Positions 1 to 6,540 of a DNA stretch of 10,220 bases are shown here, one piece after another. Every line of letters begins with the position of its first letter. The stretch's first letter is position 1. The notes under the pieces were generated by a model, which was not told the origin of the DNA, searched no databases, and worked only from the letters and a program-made list of their open reading frames with translations. Both the position numbers and the translations under genes were made by a program. The stretch is from Thermodesulfobacteriota bacterium (GTDB lineage Bacteria; Desulfobacterota; SM23-61). The stretch covers positions 7,194 through 17,413 of the forward strand of contig JASEHN010000012.1 in NCBI GenBank assembly GCA_030018715.1, in the 5' to 3' direction.

Positions 1-3000
1 CAGCTTCGCTCTCCTTCCCGGAAGGGGAAGAAGGTTCCTTTTAGGATTCCCTGGGAAATAATTTCGATGATTTTTATTAGGGTCTTCTCTTTCTCCGCCC
101 AGTTTGCCCCAAGGAACAAGAGGCGTTTAAACTTTCCCTTGCGGCTTACGCTGTCATATTCGGCCCAGCTCTTTTCGACATCAGCCTGTTTCCATATCCG
201 GCAAGAGGCCAGAAGGTAAAGGGGAAGCTGCAAGGTGGTTCCTCCGCCGCAACCATCGGGCTTCCCTTCCACGATGCCTGTTTTATAATCGATGACCCGG
301 AGGCGGCTGCCATCAAGGGATAAATCGACCCGGTCGATCCTTCCCCGGAAGGAAACCGTGGATGGCCCCTCAAGGTCCAAAGAAATTGCTTCGGCGCTGC
401 GCCCGGCCTTAGAGCGGGAGCTTTGATATCCGAACCGGATTTCAAAATGGGCGGGAATCCATTCAGGGGATTCTTGGCCCGCCCTCTTGAAAAAGCTCTT
501 GAGATCTTCGAGAATTTCCTGCCGGTCAATTTCCCAGAGCAGGGGGGTTCCGGTAAATCCTTTGGCTTCAGCTTCTGAAAAAACTTGGCCGGCGACATCC
601 ATTAGAATCTTCCAGTACGGGTCGAGTTGATCGAGCTGAAACGGCCCGGGGATTTGTTTTGCGGCCTCCCGGTAAAAGCGGAAGAGGAGGTCATGAACGA
701 CCATGCCTCGTTCCAGGGGCTGGATGCGCAGGATTTCCTCGGGAGAAGGAAGACTCCTAAGACCCAGAACTGCGGAAAGAAAATATTTAAAAGGGCAGGA
801 AGCGTAAGTTTCCAGCCGGGTGGGAGAGAGGACCTGTCCGGAGAGGGCGAACCGTTCGCGAAGGAGTTGAAGGGCTGGGGGAGATTTGAGACAACCGTCA
901 TACTCGGTAAAGGTTCGAAAGCCCCAGCGGAGCCGGGCCAGGTTTTCGGCCCGCTGCAGAACGGGGAAAAGGCTTTTTAAGTAGGCAACTTCCCCTCGGT
1001 CATTCTTCTTCAAGGCGCTATCAACCTGGCCCAGATCAAATTCTTCTTCATCGATCGCTTGCTCGATGTCATCCGGAGCGAGCCTGGAAAGGGCTACCCG
1101 CCGAAACTCGGGAAGAGTCTCCAGCCGGCTGTAATTCACGGCCTCCCCCTTTAGGGCCTCTCCCGCGCGCAGGAGGAAAAAGGAGGGAATGCGCTCTCGG
1201 CCCGATGAAGGGTCCAGGCGCGGGTATGACAAAATTAACTTCTCCCGGGCCGATCCCACAGCCAGGCTGAAGAGGAGTTTTTCTTCAGGAAAGCGCGCCC
1301 TCTTCAAGGGAATAATCTTTTTTCCCCCGAGAGCATCATTAATCTTTATGCGTTCGTGATCCAGAAGCAAAGGGTCCTGGCGCGCGGGCGCGGGAAAGGC
1401 CCGCTCCACCAGGCCGGGGATGAAGACCACACGGAAAGACAAGCCGCGGGCAGGCATCAAGTCGGCGACACAGACGCCGCCCGATTGGAAAGACCCTTGC
1501 TTAAGTTTTTTGTCTTTAAGAGTTTCGGAAAAAATTTCCTTGAACTTCCCCAAATCTCCCCCTGGGGTGAGAGCATCGAGGGGCTCTAATTCTTTTATAG
1601 CCTGGCAAAGGGTATCCCGAATTTCTCCATCTGCAAAATATGTTTTAAGCAGGCCGATGAAGCTTTCAGAGATTTCCTTCCAGGTTCCTTTAATGGGAAA
1701 GCGATCGAGAGCGGCAAAGAATCCCTGAAGAAACCTCCCAAAATCTTCGGCTGTTTGCCAGAATAAGCTCGTTCCCTCGCGGTCTTCTTCCTGTTCGGCG
1801 CCCTTCCACCGGGAAATCAGAGAAGAAAGCTTCTCTTCCCATTGATTCCTCCCTTCCACAATTCCCGCTTGCCGGGATATCAGGTCCCATCGGGAAGGAG
1901 ATGGCTCTTCCTTAAAAAAACGCGGCCAGGCAACGGGGGCGAAGGTTAAAAATTCCATGACCTGGGGTCTTTTCAGGCTGCTGCCGATCAGGTCGAGTAA
2001 AAGGAGGGCGCTCTTCCCTTCCTGGGTGCGCGAGAGAGGAATCCCTCCCTGGAGATAGACCGGGATTCTAAGGTTCTGGAAAGTTTCCAGGATCAGATTG
2101 CCGTATAAGTCGGCATTGCGCAGCAAGATGGTCATTTCATGGAAATGAAACCCTTCTTCTTTGGCCAGCCTTAAAATCTCCCGGGCGATTTCCCGCACCT
2201 CTTGAGCCTCGCTGGGAGCGGCAATAAACCGCACTGTCCCGTCCTCCGGCGCTTTGGACCCTTTCCATTTTTCCCGGAAGATCTCCCGCTGCAGAAGCCG
2301 TAGAGAATTGGTTTCCTCCGCCACCGGCCTATCTGCTGCTCTAACGTCAAATCCCAATTCCCGGTACCATTGCAGGGTGGAAGAAGCATACCCAAACCCT
2401 GCCGACTCCCGCCAGGACATGAAAGCGACCACGTCAAGTTTTTCGGCACAGGCTTTTATCATCTGCCTCTGGTTTTCCGTAAAATCATAGAACCCATAGA
2501 TGATCAAATCCTCGCAGCCGAAAACTTCCGGAAAAAATTTCATTTCTTTGCCGGCCCGAAAGAGCAGGTCGGATTCGGCGTAAAAATCCTTGCCGATCGC
2601 TAAACGGTATGATTGATAAAGATGGTTTAGCTCTATAAGCTTTTCCCCGTCTTGGACCGGGAGTTCTTCAATCCCTCCGTCGCGGAGGTCCTGGAAGGTA
2701 GCGGCTAATCCTCTCTGAAAACCTCTCCGCCCGGCAATGGGTTGAAAGTAACTGCCGACTTCCACCCTCTCTGTCACAAAGGCCAGGCAGACAAGCTCGC
2801 CATAACGCGGCAGGGGGCGGAGCCTTTCTCTATGGAGAGGCTCTTCGGCTAAGGCTTTAGCCAGGCCGATAAACGTAAGGAAACGGATGTTAAGATGATC
2901 AATGCCCCTTAAGACCAAAAGCCTTCGCAGGTAAAGCCCCAGCAGGTTTGACCCAACCAGTACTACTACCGGGGCAAGAGGATCTGCGGCTTTTTTCCTC

Positions 3001-3083
3001 TGGATGAAGTTTAAGAACTCTTCTTCCAGCTCCGGTTGAAAAGGACCAATAAAGAGAGGGTGGTTCTTTTTTCCCTTTACCAT
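1..3083 (-). CDS. AddB-like PD-(D/E)XK helicase-nuclease subunit (3' end outside window)
   Basis: An open frame of 1027 codons reads leftward from ATG at 3083 to the window edge without a stop, so the C-terminus is missing. It resembles the AddB/RexB-like subunit of RecBCD-type double-strand break repair enzymes, which resect DNA ends in the cytoplasm. The N-terminal part (VVLVGSNLLGLYLRRLL, about residues 38-54) matches the start of the inactivated helicase domain; I see no GKT P-loop. The C-terminal nuclease domain is clear: YASCPFKYF with C763, the first of the expected iron-sulfur cysteines; VVHDLL with H797; GRIDRVD with D917; VIDYKTG with D932 and K934; and LQLPLYLL with Q952 and Y956. 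The later cluster cysteines would lie beyond position 1. Known AddB proteins are about 1,100-1,200 residues, so roughly 100 are probably missing. An AddA-type helicase gene is expected just outside. The ribosome site (AAGAGAAC) is weak. ORFs inside this span in other frames are shadows. Confidence 0.9.
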   Translation of the reverse strand, partial: MVKGKKNHPLFIGPFQPELEEEFLNFIQRKKAADPLAPVVVLVGSNLLGLYLRRLLVLRGIDHLNIRFLTFIGLAKALAEEPLHRERLRPLPRYGELVCLAFVTERVEVGSYFQPIAGRRGFQRGLAATFQDLRDGGIEELPVQDGEKLIELNHLYQSYRLAIGKDFYAESDLLFRAGKEMKFFPEVFGCEDLIIYGFYDFTENQRQMIKACAEKLDVVAFMSWRESAGFGYASSTLQWYRELGFDVRAADRPVAEETNSLRLLQREIFREKWKGSKAPEDGTVRFIAAPSEAQEVREIAREILRLAKEEGFHFHEMTILLRNADLYGNLILETFQNLRIPVYLQGGIPLSRTQEGKSALLLLDLIGSSLKRPQVMEFLTFAPVAWPRFFKEEPSPSRWDLISRQAGIVEGRNQWEEKLSSLISRWKGAEQEEDREGTSLFWQTAEDFGRFLQGFFAALDRFPIKGTWKEISESFIGLLKTYFADGEIRDTLCQAIKELEPLDALTPGGDLGKFKEIFSETLKDKKLKQGSFQSGGVCVADLMPARGLSFRVVFIPGLVERAFPAPARQDPLLLDHERIKINDALGGKKIIPLKRARFPEEKLLFSLAVGSAREKLILSYPRLDPSSGRERIPSFFLLRAGEALKGEAVNYSRLETLPEFRRVALSRLAPDDIEQAIDEEEFDLGQVDSALKKNDRGEVAYLKSLFPVLQRAENLARLRWGFRTFTEYDGCLKSPPALQLLRERFALSGQVLSPTRLETYASCPFKYFLSAVLGLRSLPSPEEILRIQPLERGMVVHDLLFRFYREAAKQIPGPFQLDQLDPYWKILMDVAGQVFSEAEAKGFTGTPLLWEIDRQEILEDLKSFFKRAGQESPEWIPAHFEIRFGYQSSRSKAGRSAEAISLDLEGPSTVSFRGRIDRVDLSLDGSRLRVIDYKTGIVEGKPDGCGGGTTLQLPLYLLASCRIWKQADVEKSWAEYDSVSRKGKFKRLLFLGANWAEKEKTLIKIIEIISQGILKGTFFPFREGERS

Positions 3084-3121
3084 TTCGTTCTCTTGCAAGG
3101 TTGGGCTATTTTTAAAAAGGA

Positions 3122-3150
3122 ATTATACCAGAGGTTTTAAGGAGGTTAAA
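3122..3150 (-). promoter_or_regulatory. Predicted sigma70-type promoter of the AddB-like gene
   Basis: On the minus strand TTTAAC (3150-3145) and a perfect TATAAT (3127-3122) are separated by 17 bp. Transcription would start near 3115, giving a leader of about 30 bases before the ATG at 3083. The promoter lies in the 71-bp gap after the MFS stop codon, so the nuclease gene can be transcribed independently of the transporter. The -35 box matches only half of the consensus. Prediction only. Confidence 0.55.
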
Positions 3151-3154
3151 GAAA

Positions 3155-4399
3155 TCATTGAGGGGTGGAAGGTTGGCGAATCAGTAAGGCTGCGGTCATC
3201 CCGGTAAAGGCAACCACGGCTGAGAGGAGGAAGGCCGGGGTGAAAGAGCCGGTCAGATCGGCGATTTTTCCGGCCACCGGCGGGGCCAGGGCCTGGCCGA
3301 TGCTAAAGATCAGGATGCAAAAGCCCAGGGCCGCCGGGGCCAGGCGGGCCCCTACTGTATCGCCCACCGCGGCGGCGATGATGGAGGGAACAGACCAGGC
3401 GGTCAGGCCAAAGAGAATAGCAGAGGCCAGATAGCCGTTGCTGGACTTGACCAAGCCGAAAATCAGGTAGGAAGTCCCCTGGGTGAGGAGAACAAGAGCC
3501 AGCCCGTACTTACGCCCGATAAAATCGGAAACTGTGCCCCAGAAAGGGCCGCAGAAGATGCTTAAGACGCCCAGGAGCATTAGATATTCCCCGGCCTTTT
3601 CCGTGCTGACTTTGGCTTCATTGATCAGGTAGGCCGAAAAGAATTGCATATAAATAATATAAGAGAAGCCAAAAGTGAAAAAAACTCCTGCCAGGTGCCA
3701 TAGGGAACGGGAGGTGTAGAGGTTTCCCCCCGGGAAAGAATCGGCAGAAGGTGGGGAGACGGATGATTCCCCGACGGGTTGCAGTTTTTTTTCTTCGGGC
3801 CGATTGCGGATCAGCCAATAATTCAGCAAGGCAATAAGCAAAGTGATCCCGCCCAAAATATACCAGCATACCCTCCATCCCGACCCGGGAAAACTTTCCA
3901 GGATCTTGGGGATCAAGGGACCCAGCATGAGAAGGGCAATGCTGGAGCCACTGACCAGGATTCCAGTCGCCAGGCCCCGGCGCTTGGAGGCAAACCAGGC
4001 TGAGGCTAAGGCCATGATGGGGACGTTGGAGCCTGCGCTTCCTGCGCCCGTGATCGTGCGCATGGCCAGGGCGAATTCAAAGGAATCGGCCAACCCGGTT
4101 AAAATCAGGCTGACAGCCACCAGTACCAAAGAAGCGGAAATCACCCGACGCGGCCCGAAACGGGTTGCCAAATAGCCCCCAAGAAACGCGAAAGTCATGT
4201 AGCCGATGAAATTTCCGGTGCCGATCCAGCCCATCTGGGCGTAGGTTAAAGATAAAGCTTCTTTCATGGAAGGCAGGATGGGGGTGTAAGCGAACCGGCC
4301 GAAACCGAGAGCCCCCATGACTCCGATAAAGCCGGTGAAAAGAATGACCCACCCGTAATGGAAGGATTTCCCTCTTAGCCACATGGCTTTCCATAACAC
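3155..4399 (-). CDS. MFS transporter, YbfB/YjiJ-like
   Basis: A 414-residue inner-membrane protein with about 12 hydrophobic helices. The N-terminus (HYGWVILFTG, then GFGRFAYTPILPSM, residues 14-45) is typical of YbfB/YjiJ-type major facilitator proteins (MFS_4-like). MFS motif A is visible after helix 2 as GGYLATRFGPRR (residues 74-85). A polar loop at about residues 198-230 divides the two six-helix halves, and the second half carries a related loop (DFIGRKYG). The substrate cannot be told from sequence; members of this group have been linked to small-molecule or drug export. The longest frame starts with GTG at 4399; an ATG at 4384 (residue 6) is an alternative, and neither has a convincing ribosome site. 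Only 29 bp separate the GTG from repeat copy A, so the promoter must lie at or inside the repeat or be weak. It is transcribed toward the nuclease gene, 71 bp away. Confidence 0.9.
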   Translation of the reverse strand: MLWKAMWLRGKSFHYGWVILFTGFIGVMGALGFGRFAYTPILPSMKEALSLTYAQMGWIGTGNFIGYMTFAFLGGYLATRFGPRRVISASLVLVAVSLILTGLADSFEFALAMRTITGAGSAGSNVPIMALASAWFASKRRGLATGILVSGSSIALLMLGPLIPKILESFPGSGWRVCWYILGGITLLIALLNYWLIRNRPEEKKLQPVGESSVSPPSADSFPGGNLYTSRSLWHLAGVFFTFGFSYIIYMQFFSAYLINEAKVSTEKAGEYLMLLGVLSIFCGPFWGTVSDFIGRKYGLALVLLTQGTSYLIFGLVKSSNGYLASAILFGLTAWSVPSIIAAAVGDTVGARLAPAALGFCILIFSIGQALAPPVAGKIADLTGSFTPAFLLSAVVAFTGMTAALLIRQPSTPQ

Positions 4400-4488
4400 A
4401 GTTGCAGGTTTTGTTGAAGAAAAATTTACTTGCCCACCTTCACTTTTACAGAATCCCTATTCGTGGCCCGGGGTTCGGGGCGATGAGT

Positions 4489-4501
4489 CCGCCTTAGGCG
4501 G
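4489..4501. repeat. Nested micropalindrome CCGCCT-T-AGGCGG
   Basis: A 13-bp palindrome in the left arm of copy A, directly after GATGAG. It is absent at the equivalent place in copy B, where only a few other bases (cgcg) stand. It is nearly identical to the unit at 4598-4610. Confidence 0.7.
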
Positions 4502-4597
4502 GGCAGCATCGGCTGGGAAAAGCCTCTCCCAAAGGTTCCAGCCGCGTATCCGCAGAATAAGGCGGGGCGCCTTTTCCCGCCCCATCCATGAAACGAC

Positions 4598-4610
4598 CCG
4601 CCTGAGGCGG
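4598..4610. repeat. Nested micropalindrome CCGCCT-G-AGGCGG
   Basis: A 13-bp palindrome in the right arm of copy A, just before the CCTCATGCTGCC segment. It too is missing from copy B. Read on the opposite strand with one flanking base on each side it matches the 4488-4502 unit at 14 of 15 positions, so the two units could pair with each other within the large stem. Confidence 0.7.
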
Positions 4611-4729
4611 ACCTCATGCTGCCAAACGAAGAGCCCTGAACCCCGGGCCTGGGAGGATCATCCAGCGCCGGTTAACGAGGAATCATTCGTGACCGTAAAA
4701 AGTGAAGGTGGGCAAGGACCAAATTAATA

Positions 4730-4758
4730 TTGACGGAAGTTTTTTCTTTGCTTATGAT
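4730..4758 (+). promoter_or_regulatory. Predicted sigma70-type promoter of the RNase Z-like gene
   Basis: TTGACG (4730-4735) and TATGAT (4753-4758) are separated by exactly 17 bp, close to consensus in both boxes and in spacing. Transcription would start near 4765, leaving a leader of about 65 bases. The -35 box begins 13 bp after the right end of repeat copy A. Confidence 0.72.
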
Positions 4759-4790
4759 TTCTTCGGTTTTGTGATAAATCGTTCTACACC

Positions 4791-4833
4791 GGAGGATGCC
4801 TGATCGATGGCATCCGCTTTCCAAAAAATTTGA
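4791..4833 (+). promoter_or_regulatory. Leader with hairpin over the ribosome site and a possible 8-codon leader ORF
   Basis: A strong Shine-Dalgarno sequence GGAGG (4791-4795) overlaps a hairpin with 7-bp arms GGATGCC (4794-4800) and GGCATCC (4809-4815). An ATG at 4807, in the loop, opens an eight-codon frame (MASAFQKI) whose TGA at 4831-4833 overlaps the TTG (4830-4832) that begins the open RNase Z-like frame. This could mean translational coupling or stem control of initiation. Alternatively the true start is the in-frame CTG at 4800, four bases after GGAGG. Confidence 0.4.
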
Positions 4834-5822
4834 AACCGCTTCTTCTCGCCCAATTGCTCAACGCCCCGTTTGGAGACCCGGCCCTCTTTGTGGAAGTGCT
4901 GTGGGAACGCCGTGCTTTGCTCTTCGACCTGGGAGATTTCACGGGGATTCGCCCAGCCAAGCTCCTCAAAGTTTCCCATGCTTTTGTCTCCCATACCCAT
5001 ATCGATCATTTCATCGGTTTTGACGCTTTACTGCGGCTGATGTTAAATCGGGAGAAAGTCCTAAAAATATACGGGCCGCCGGGATTCCTAACTAACATCC
5101 AGGGCAAACTCTCCGGTTATACCTGGAACCTGACCGCAGAATATCCCTTTTCTGTTCAGGCGGCTGAAGTCCACCCCGACCGGATTCTTACCCGGACTTT
5201 TCATTGCCATGATCGTTTTGCCCCCGGAGAGGGGGAAGAGAAAGTCTTCCGGGGCGTTTTGGGAGAAGACCCACAAATGCTGATTATGGCCACCCATCTC
5301 GACCATCTCATTCCCTGCCTTGCTTTCGCCGTAAAAGAGCGTTTTCATATTAATGTGCATAAGGAAATCCTAACTAAGATGGGCCTGCCCGCAGGGCCCT
5401 GGCTCAAGGAATTTAAAATGGCCGTTTGGAGAGGAGCAGAAAAGGATTTCCGCATACAGGTGCCCCTGAAAGACAGGGGGAGCATTTTGATCAGAGAATT
5501 GCCCCTTGCTTCTTTGCAGGAAGCCATAACTATCACGCCCGGCCAGAAAATAGTTTACGTCTCGGATTGCCGTTTCAGCGAAGAGAATGTCGGCAAGATC
5601 ATCAAATTAGCTGAGGGGGCGGATCTGTTTTTCTGCGAAGCGGCCTTTCTGGAGAAAGACCGGAAGCGGGCAGAGGAAAGGGCCCATCTTACGGCCCGCC
5701 AGGCTGGAGAACTGGCCCGAAAAGCCGGGGTTAAAAAGTTAAATATTTTTCACTTCTCCCCGAAATACGAGAAAAACGCTGATCTGCTCTACCGCGAAGC
5801 AGAGGAGGCCTTTCAGGGATAA
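4830..5822 (+). CDS. RNase Z-like metallo-beta-lactamase-fold hydrolase
   Basis: About 330 residues. The zinc-binding signature HTHIDH gives H55, H57, D59 and H60; further likely metal ligands are H156 (in THLDH), D246 (VSDCRF), H286 (HLTARQAGELA) and H308 (FHFSPKY). The order and the HLTA...FHFSPKY ending match RNase Z/ElaC-type proteins (COG1234), which cut the 3' trailer from tRNA precursors in the cytoplasm. The exact substrate is inferred: the family includes relatives with other activities, and the segment after the signature (HFIGFDALLRL) differs from classical ElaC (HxxGLPGLL). The start is uncertain. No in-frame ATG precedes the conserved LLNAPFGDPALF segment, so I use TTG at 4830, with CTG at 4800 as an alternative. 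It has its own promoter and ends 14 bp from the convergent DUF2147 gene. Confidence 0.88.
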   Translation: MKPLLLAQLLNAPFGDPALFVEVLWERRALLFDLGDFTGIRPAKLLKVSHAFVSHTHIDHFIGFDALLRLMLNREKVLKIYGPPGFLTNIQGKLSGYTWNLTAEYPFSVQAAEVHPDRILTRTFHCHDRFAPGEGEEKVFRGVLGEDPQMLIMATHLDHLIPCLAFAVKERFHINVHKEILTKMGLPAGPWLKEFKMAVWRGAEKDFRIQVPLKDRGSILIRELPLASLQEAITITPGQKIVYVSDCRFSEENVGKIIKLAEGADLFFCEAAFLEKDRKRAEERAHLTARQAGELARKAGVKKLNIFHFSPKYEKNADLLYREAEEAFQG

Positions 5823-5836
5823 ACTTTTTTTGAAAA

Positions 5837-6301
5837 TTATTTTACCCTGGCCCAGTTGTTGGTTTTCCCGATTAGGGAAACGCCGATAAAACCTCTGACC
5901 TTCAAGTGATCGGGCGTTTCCAGGGTCATCTTGCACTTGTAGGTTTTTCCGTCGCGGGGATCGTAGATATGGCCGCCTTCCCAAAGATTCCCGCCGGAAT
6001 AAGTAAATCCCCAGACCAGGTTTAACCCCAGCATGGACCGTTCCTTTTTCGCCGGGTCGGGATTTTCCCGGTCAATCCGTGGTTGTCCACCCATGCCTTT
6101 GGGATCGTTGGCTGAATAGTTGGGTTCTTTCATCCAAACTATTTTCCCGCAGTACTTCCCCTCGCAGGCATAGATTTCGATCTGGGCATCTTTCTCCTGG
6201 TTCCACCATTTTCCCACAATGGCGTCCTGGGTCTGGGCGTGGACAAAGGAGAACAGAAGCAGAGTAATTCCCGTGGCGACAATGCAGAATATTTTTTTCA
6301 T
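5837..6301 (-). CDS. Secreted DUF2147 family protein
   Basis: A 154-residue protein with a classical Sec signal peptide: MKK followed by a hydrophobic stretch and VHA, with likely cleavage after A22. The mature part, about 132 residues, carries the DUF2147 (PF09917) pattern: GKWWNQEKDAQIEIYACEGKYCGKI near its start, IYDPRDGKTYKCKM in the middle, and LKVRGFIGVSLIGKTNNWARV at the end. C46 and C51 could form a disulfide. The family is periplasmic or outer-surface and its function is unknown; a small lipocalin-like beta fold has been suggested for related domains. The ribosome site GGGAGG (complement of 6310-6315) lies 8 bases before the ATG, which fixes the start. It is transcribed divergently from the histidine kinase and shares a 239-bp regulatory region with it. 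Confidence 0.9.
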   Translation of the reverse strand: MKKIFCIVATGITLLLFSFVHAQTQDAIVGKWWNQEKDAQIEIYACEGKYCGKIVWMKEPNYSANDPKGMGGQPRIDRENPDPAKKERSMLGLNLVWGFTYSGGNLWEGGHIYDPRDGKTYKCKMTLETPDHLKVRGFIGVSLIGKTNNWARVK

Positions 6302-6382
6302 TTCTTATACCTCCCGGTATCGAATAGAAAATCAGAATCTAAAAATCTTATGTCCGCTTTCACCTCTGAAAAAACTTGCCAG

Positions 6383-6411
6383 AATATAGCAAATTTCTGA
6401 TAAGCGAACAA
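6383..6411 (-). promoter_or_regulatory. Candidate promoter of the DUF2147 gene
   Basis: On the minus strand TTGTTC (6411-6406) and TATATT (6388-6383) are 17 bp apart. The start of transcription would fall near 6376, giving a leader of about 75 bases. The -10 box is one base from consensus; the -35 box is half-matched. The -35 box lies inside the palindrome at 6407-6427. Confidence 0.45.
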
Positions 6412-6427
6412 GCTCAAAACGCTTGTT
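6407..6427. promoter_or_regulatory. Hyphenated palindrome between divergent -35 boxes
   Basis: AACAAGC (6407-6413) and GCTTGTT (6421-6427) form perfect 7-bp arms around a 7-base centre. One arm overlaps the -35 of the leftward DUF2147 promoter and the other overlaps the first bases of the -35 of the rightward kinase promoter. The placement suits a shared operator. It could also be a chance repeat in AT-rich DNA. Confidence 0.4.
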
Positions 6428-6455
6428 GACCTCTTTGGATTAATTTCGTTATACT
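6426..6455 (+). promoter_or_regulatory. Predicted sigma70-type promoter of the histidine kinase gene
   Basis: TTGACC (6426-6431) and TATACT (6450-6455) are separated by 18 bp; each box is one base from consensus. Transcription would start near 6462, leaving a leader of about 80 bases before the ATG at 6541. Confidence 0.65.
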
Positions 6456-6464
6456 GTTAACGAA
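6445..6464. promoter_or_regulatory. Palindrome over the kinase -10 box
   Basis: TTCGTTA (6445-6451) and TAACGAA (6458-6464) are perfect 7-bp arms around TACTGT and cover the whole -10 box and probable start point of the kinase promoter. A protein bound here would block transcription, so this is a repressor-operator candidate; no regulator is known. Confidence 0.42.
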
Positions 6465-6540
6465 CTTTTTCGAAATACTCTTCCTTTATGATATTAAGAA
6501 TGTATGAAGATTTTTTTATAAAATTTCACGCTGCAGGGGA

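Larger units (their letters stand above)
4429..4716. repeat. MITE-like palindromic repeat, copy A (288 bp)
   Basis: The element is bounded by perfect 19-bp inverted termini, CTTGCCCACCTTCACTTTT at 4429-4447 and its complement at 4698-4716. Inside, GGCCCGGGGTTCGGGGC (4465-4481) pairs with GCCCTGAACCCCGGGCC (4633-4649) with one G-T wobble, and GCAGCAT (4503-4509) has a complement at 4616-4622, so the whole unit can fold into a long branched hairpin. The reverse complement of 8238-8508 is the same element. No clear target duplication is seen: the flanks are AAATTTA on the left and GACCAAATT on the right. There is no transposase in the window. It occupies the divergent spacer between the MFS and RNase Z-like genes. 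It could be a non-autonomous mobile element or a large REP-type structured repeat. Confidence 0.88.

Noticed and set aside
627..980. Plus-strand open frames inside the AddB-like gene (also around 1356-1728 and 2254-2603) and minus-strand ones in other frames.
   Set aside because: They lie antisense or out of frame to a long gene with clear catalytic motifs and have no recognisable domains.
3139..3146. AAGGAGGT on the plus strand, a perfect ribosome binding sequence.
   Set aside because: No start codon with an open frame follows at a suitable distance; it is the complement of the region just after the MFS stop codon.
4383..4727. Open frame through repeat copy A whose translation resembles an open frame through copy B (8279-8515, minus): SWPGVRGDE, GAFSRP, CCQ, PEPRAWE.
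   Set aside because: The similarity follows from shared repeat DNA. Between the copies the frame is lost and regained by an insertion and a compensating single-base difference, and most differences are not synonymous. There is no ribosome site.
4417..4729. Target-site duplication around repeat copy A (AAATTTA on the left, AAATTA on the right).
   Set aside because: The two strings are not adjacent to the termini in the same way and differ by a base; copy B shows no matching duplication either.
5823..5836. Terminator between the convergent RNase Z-like and DUF2147 genes.
   Set aside because: There is a short T-run but no GC-rich hairpin before it.
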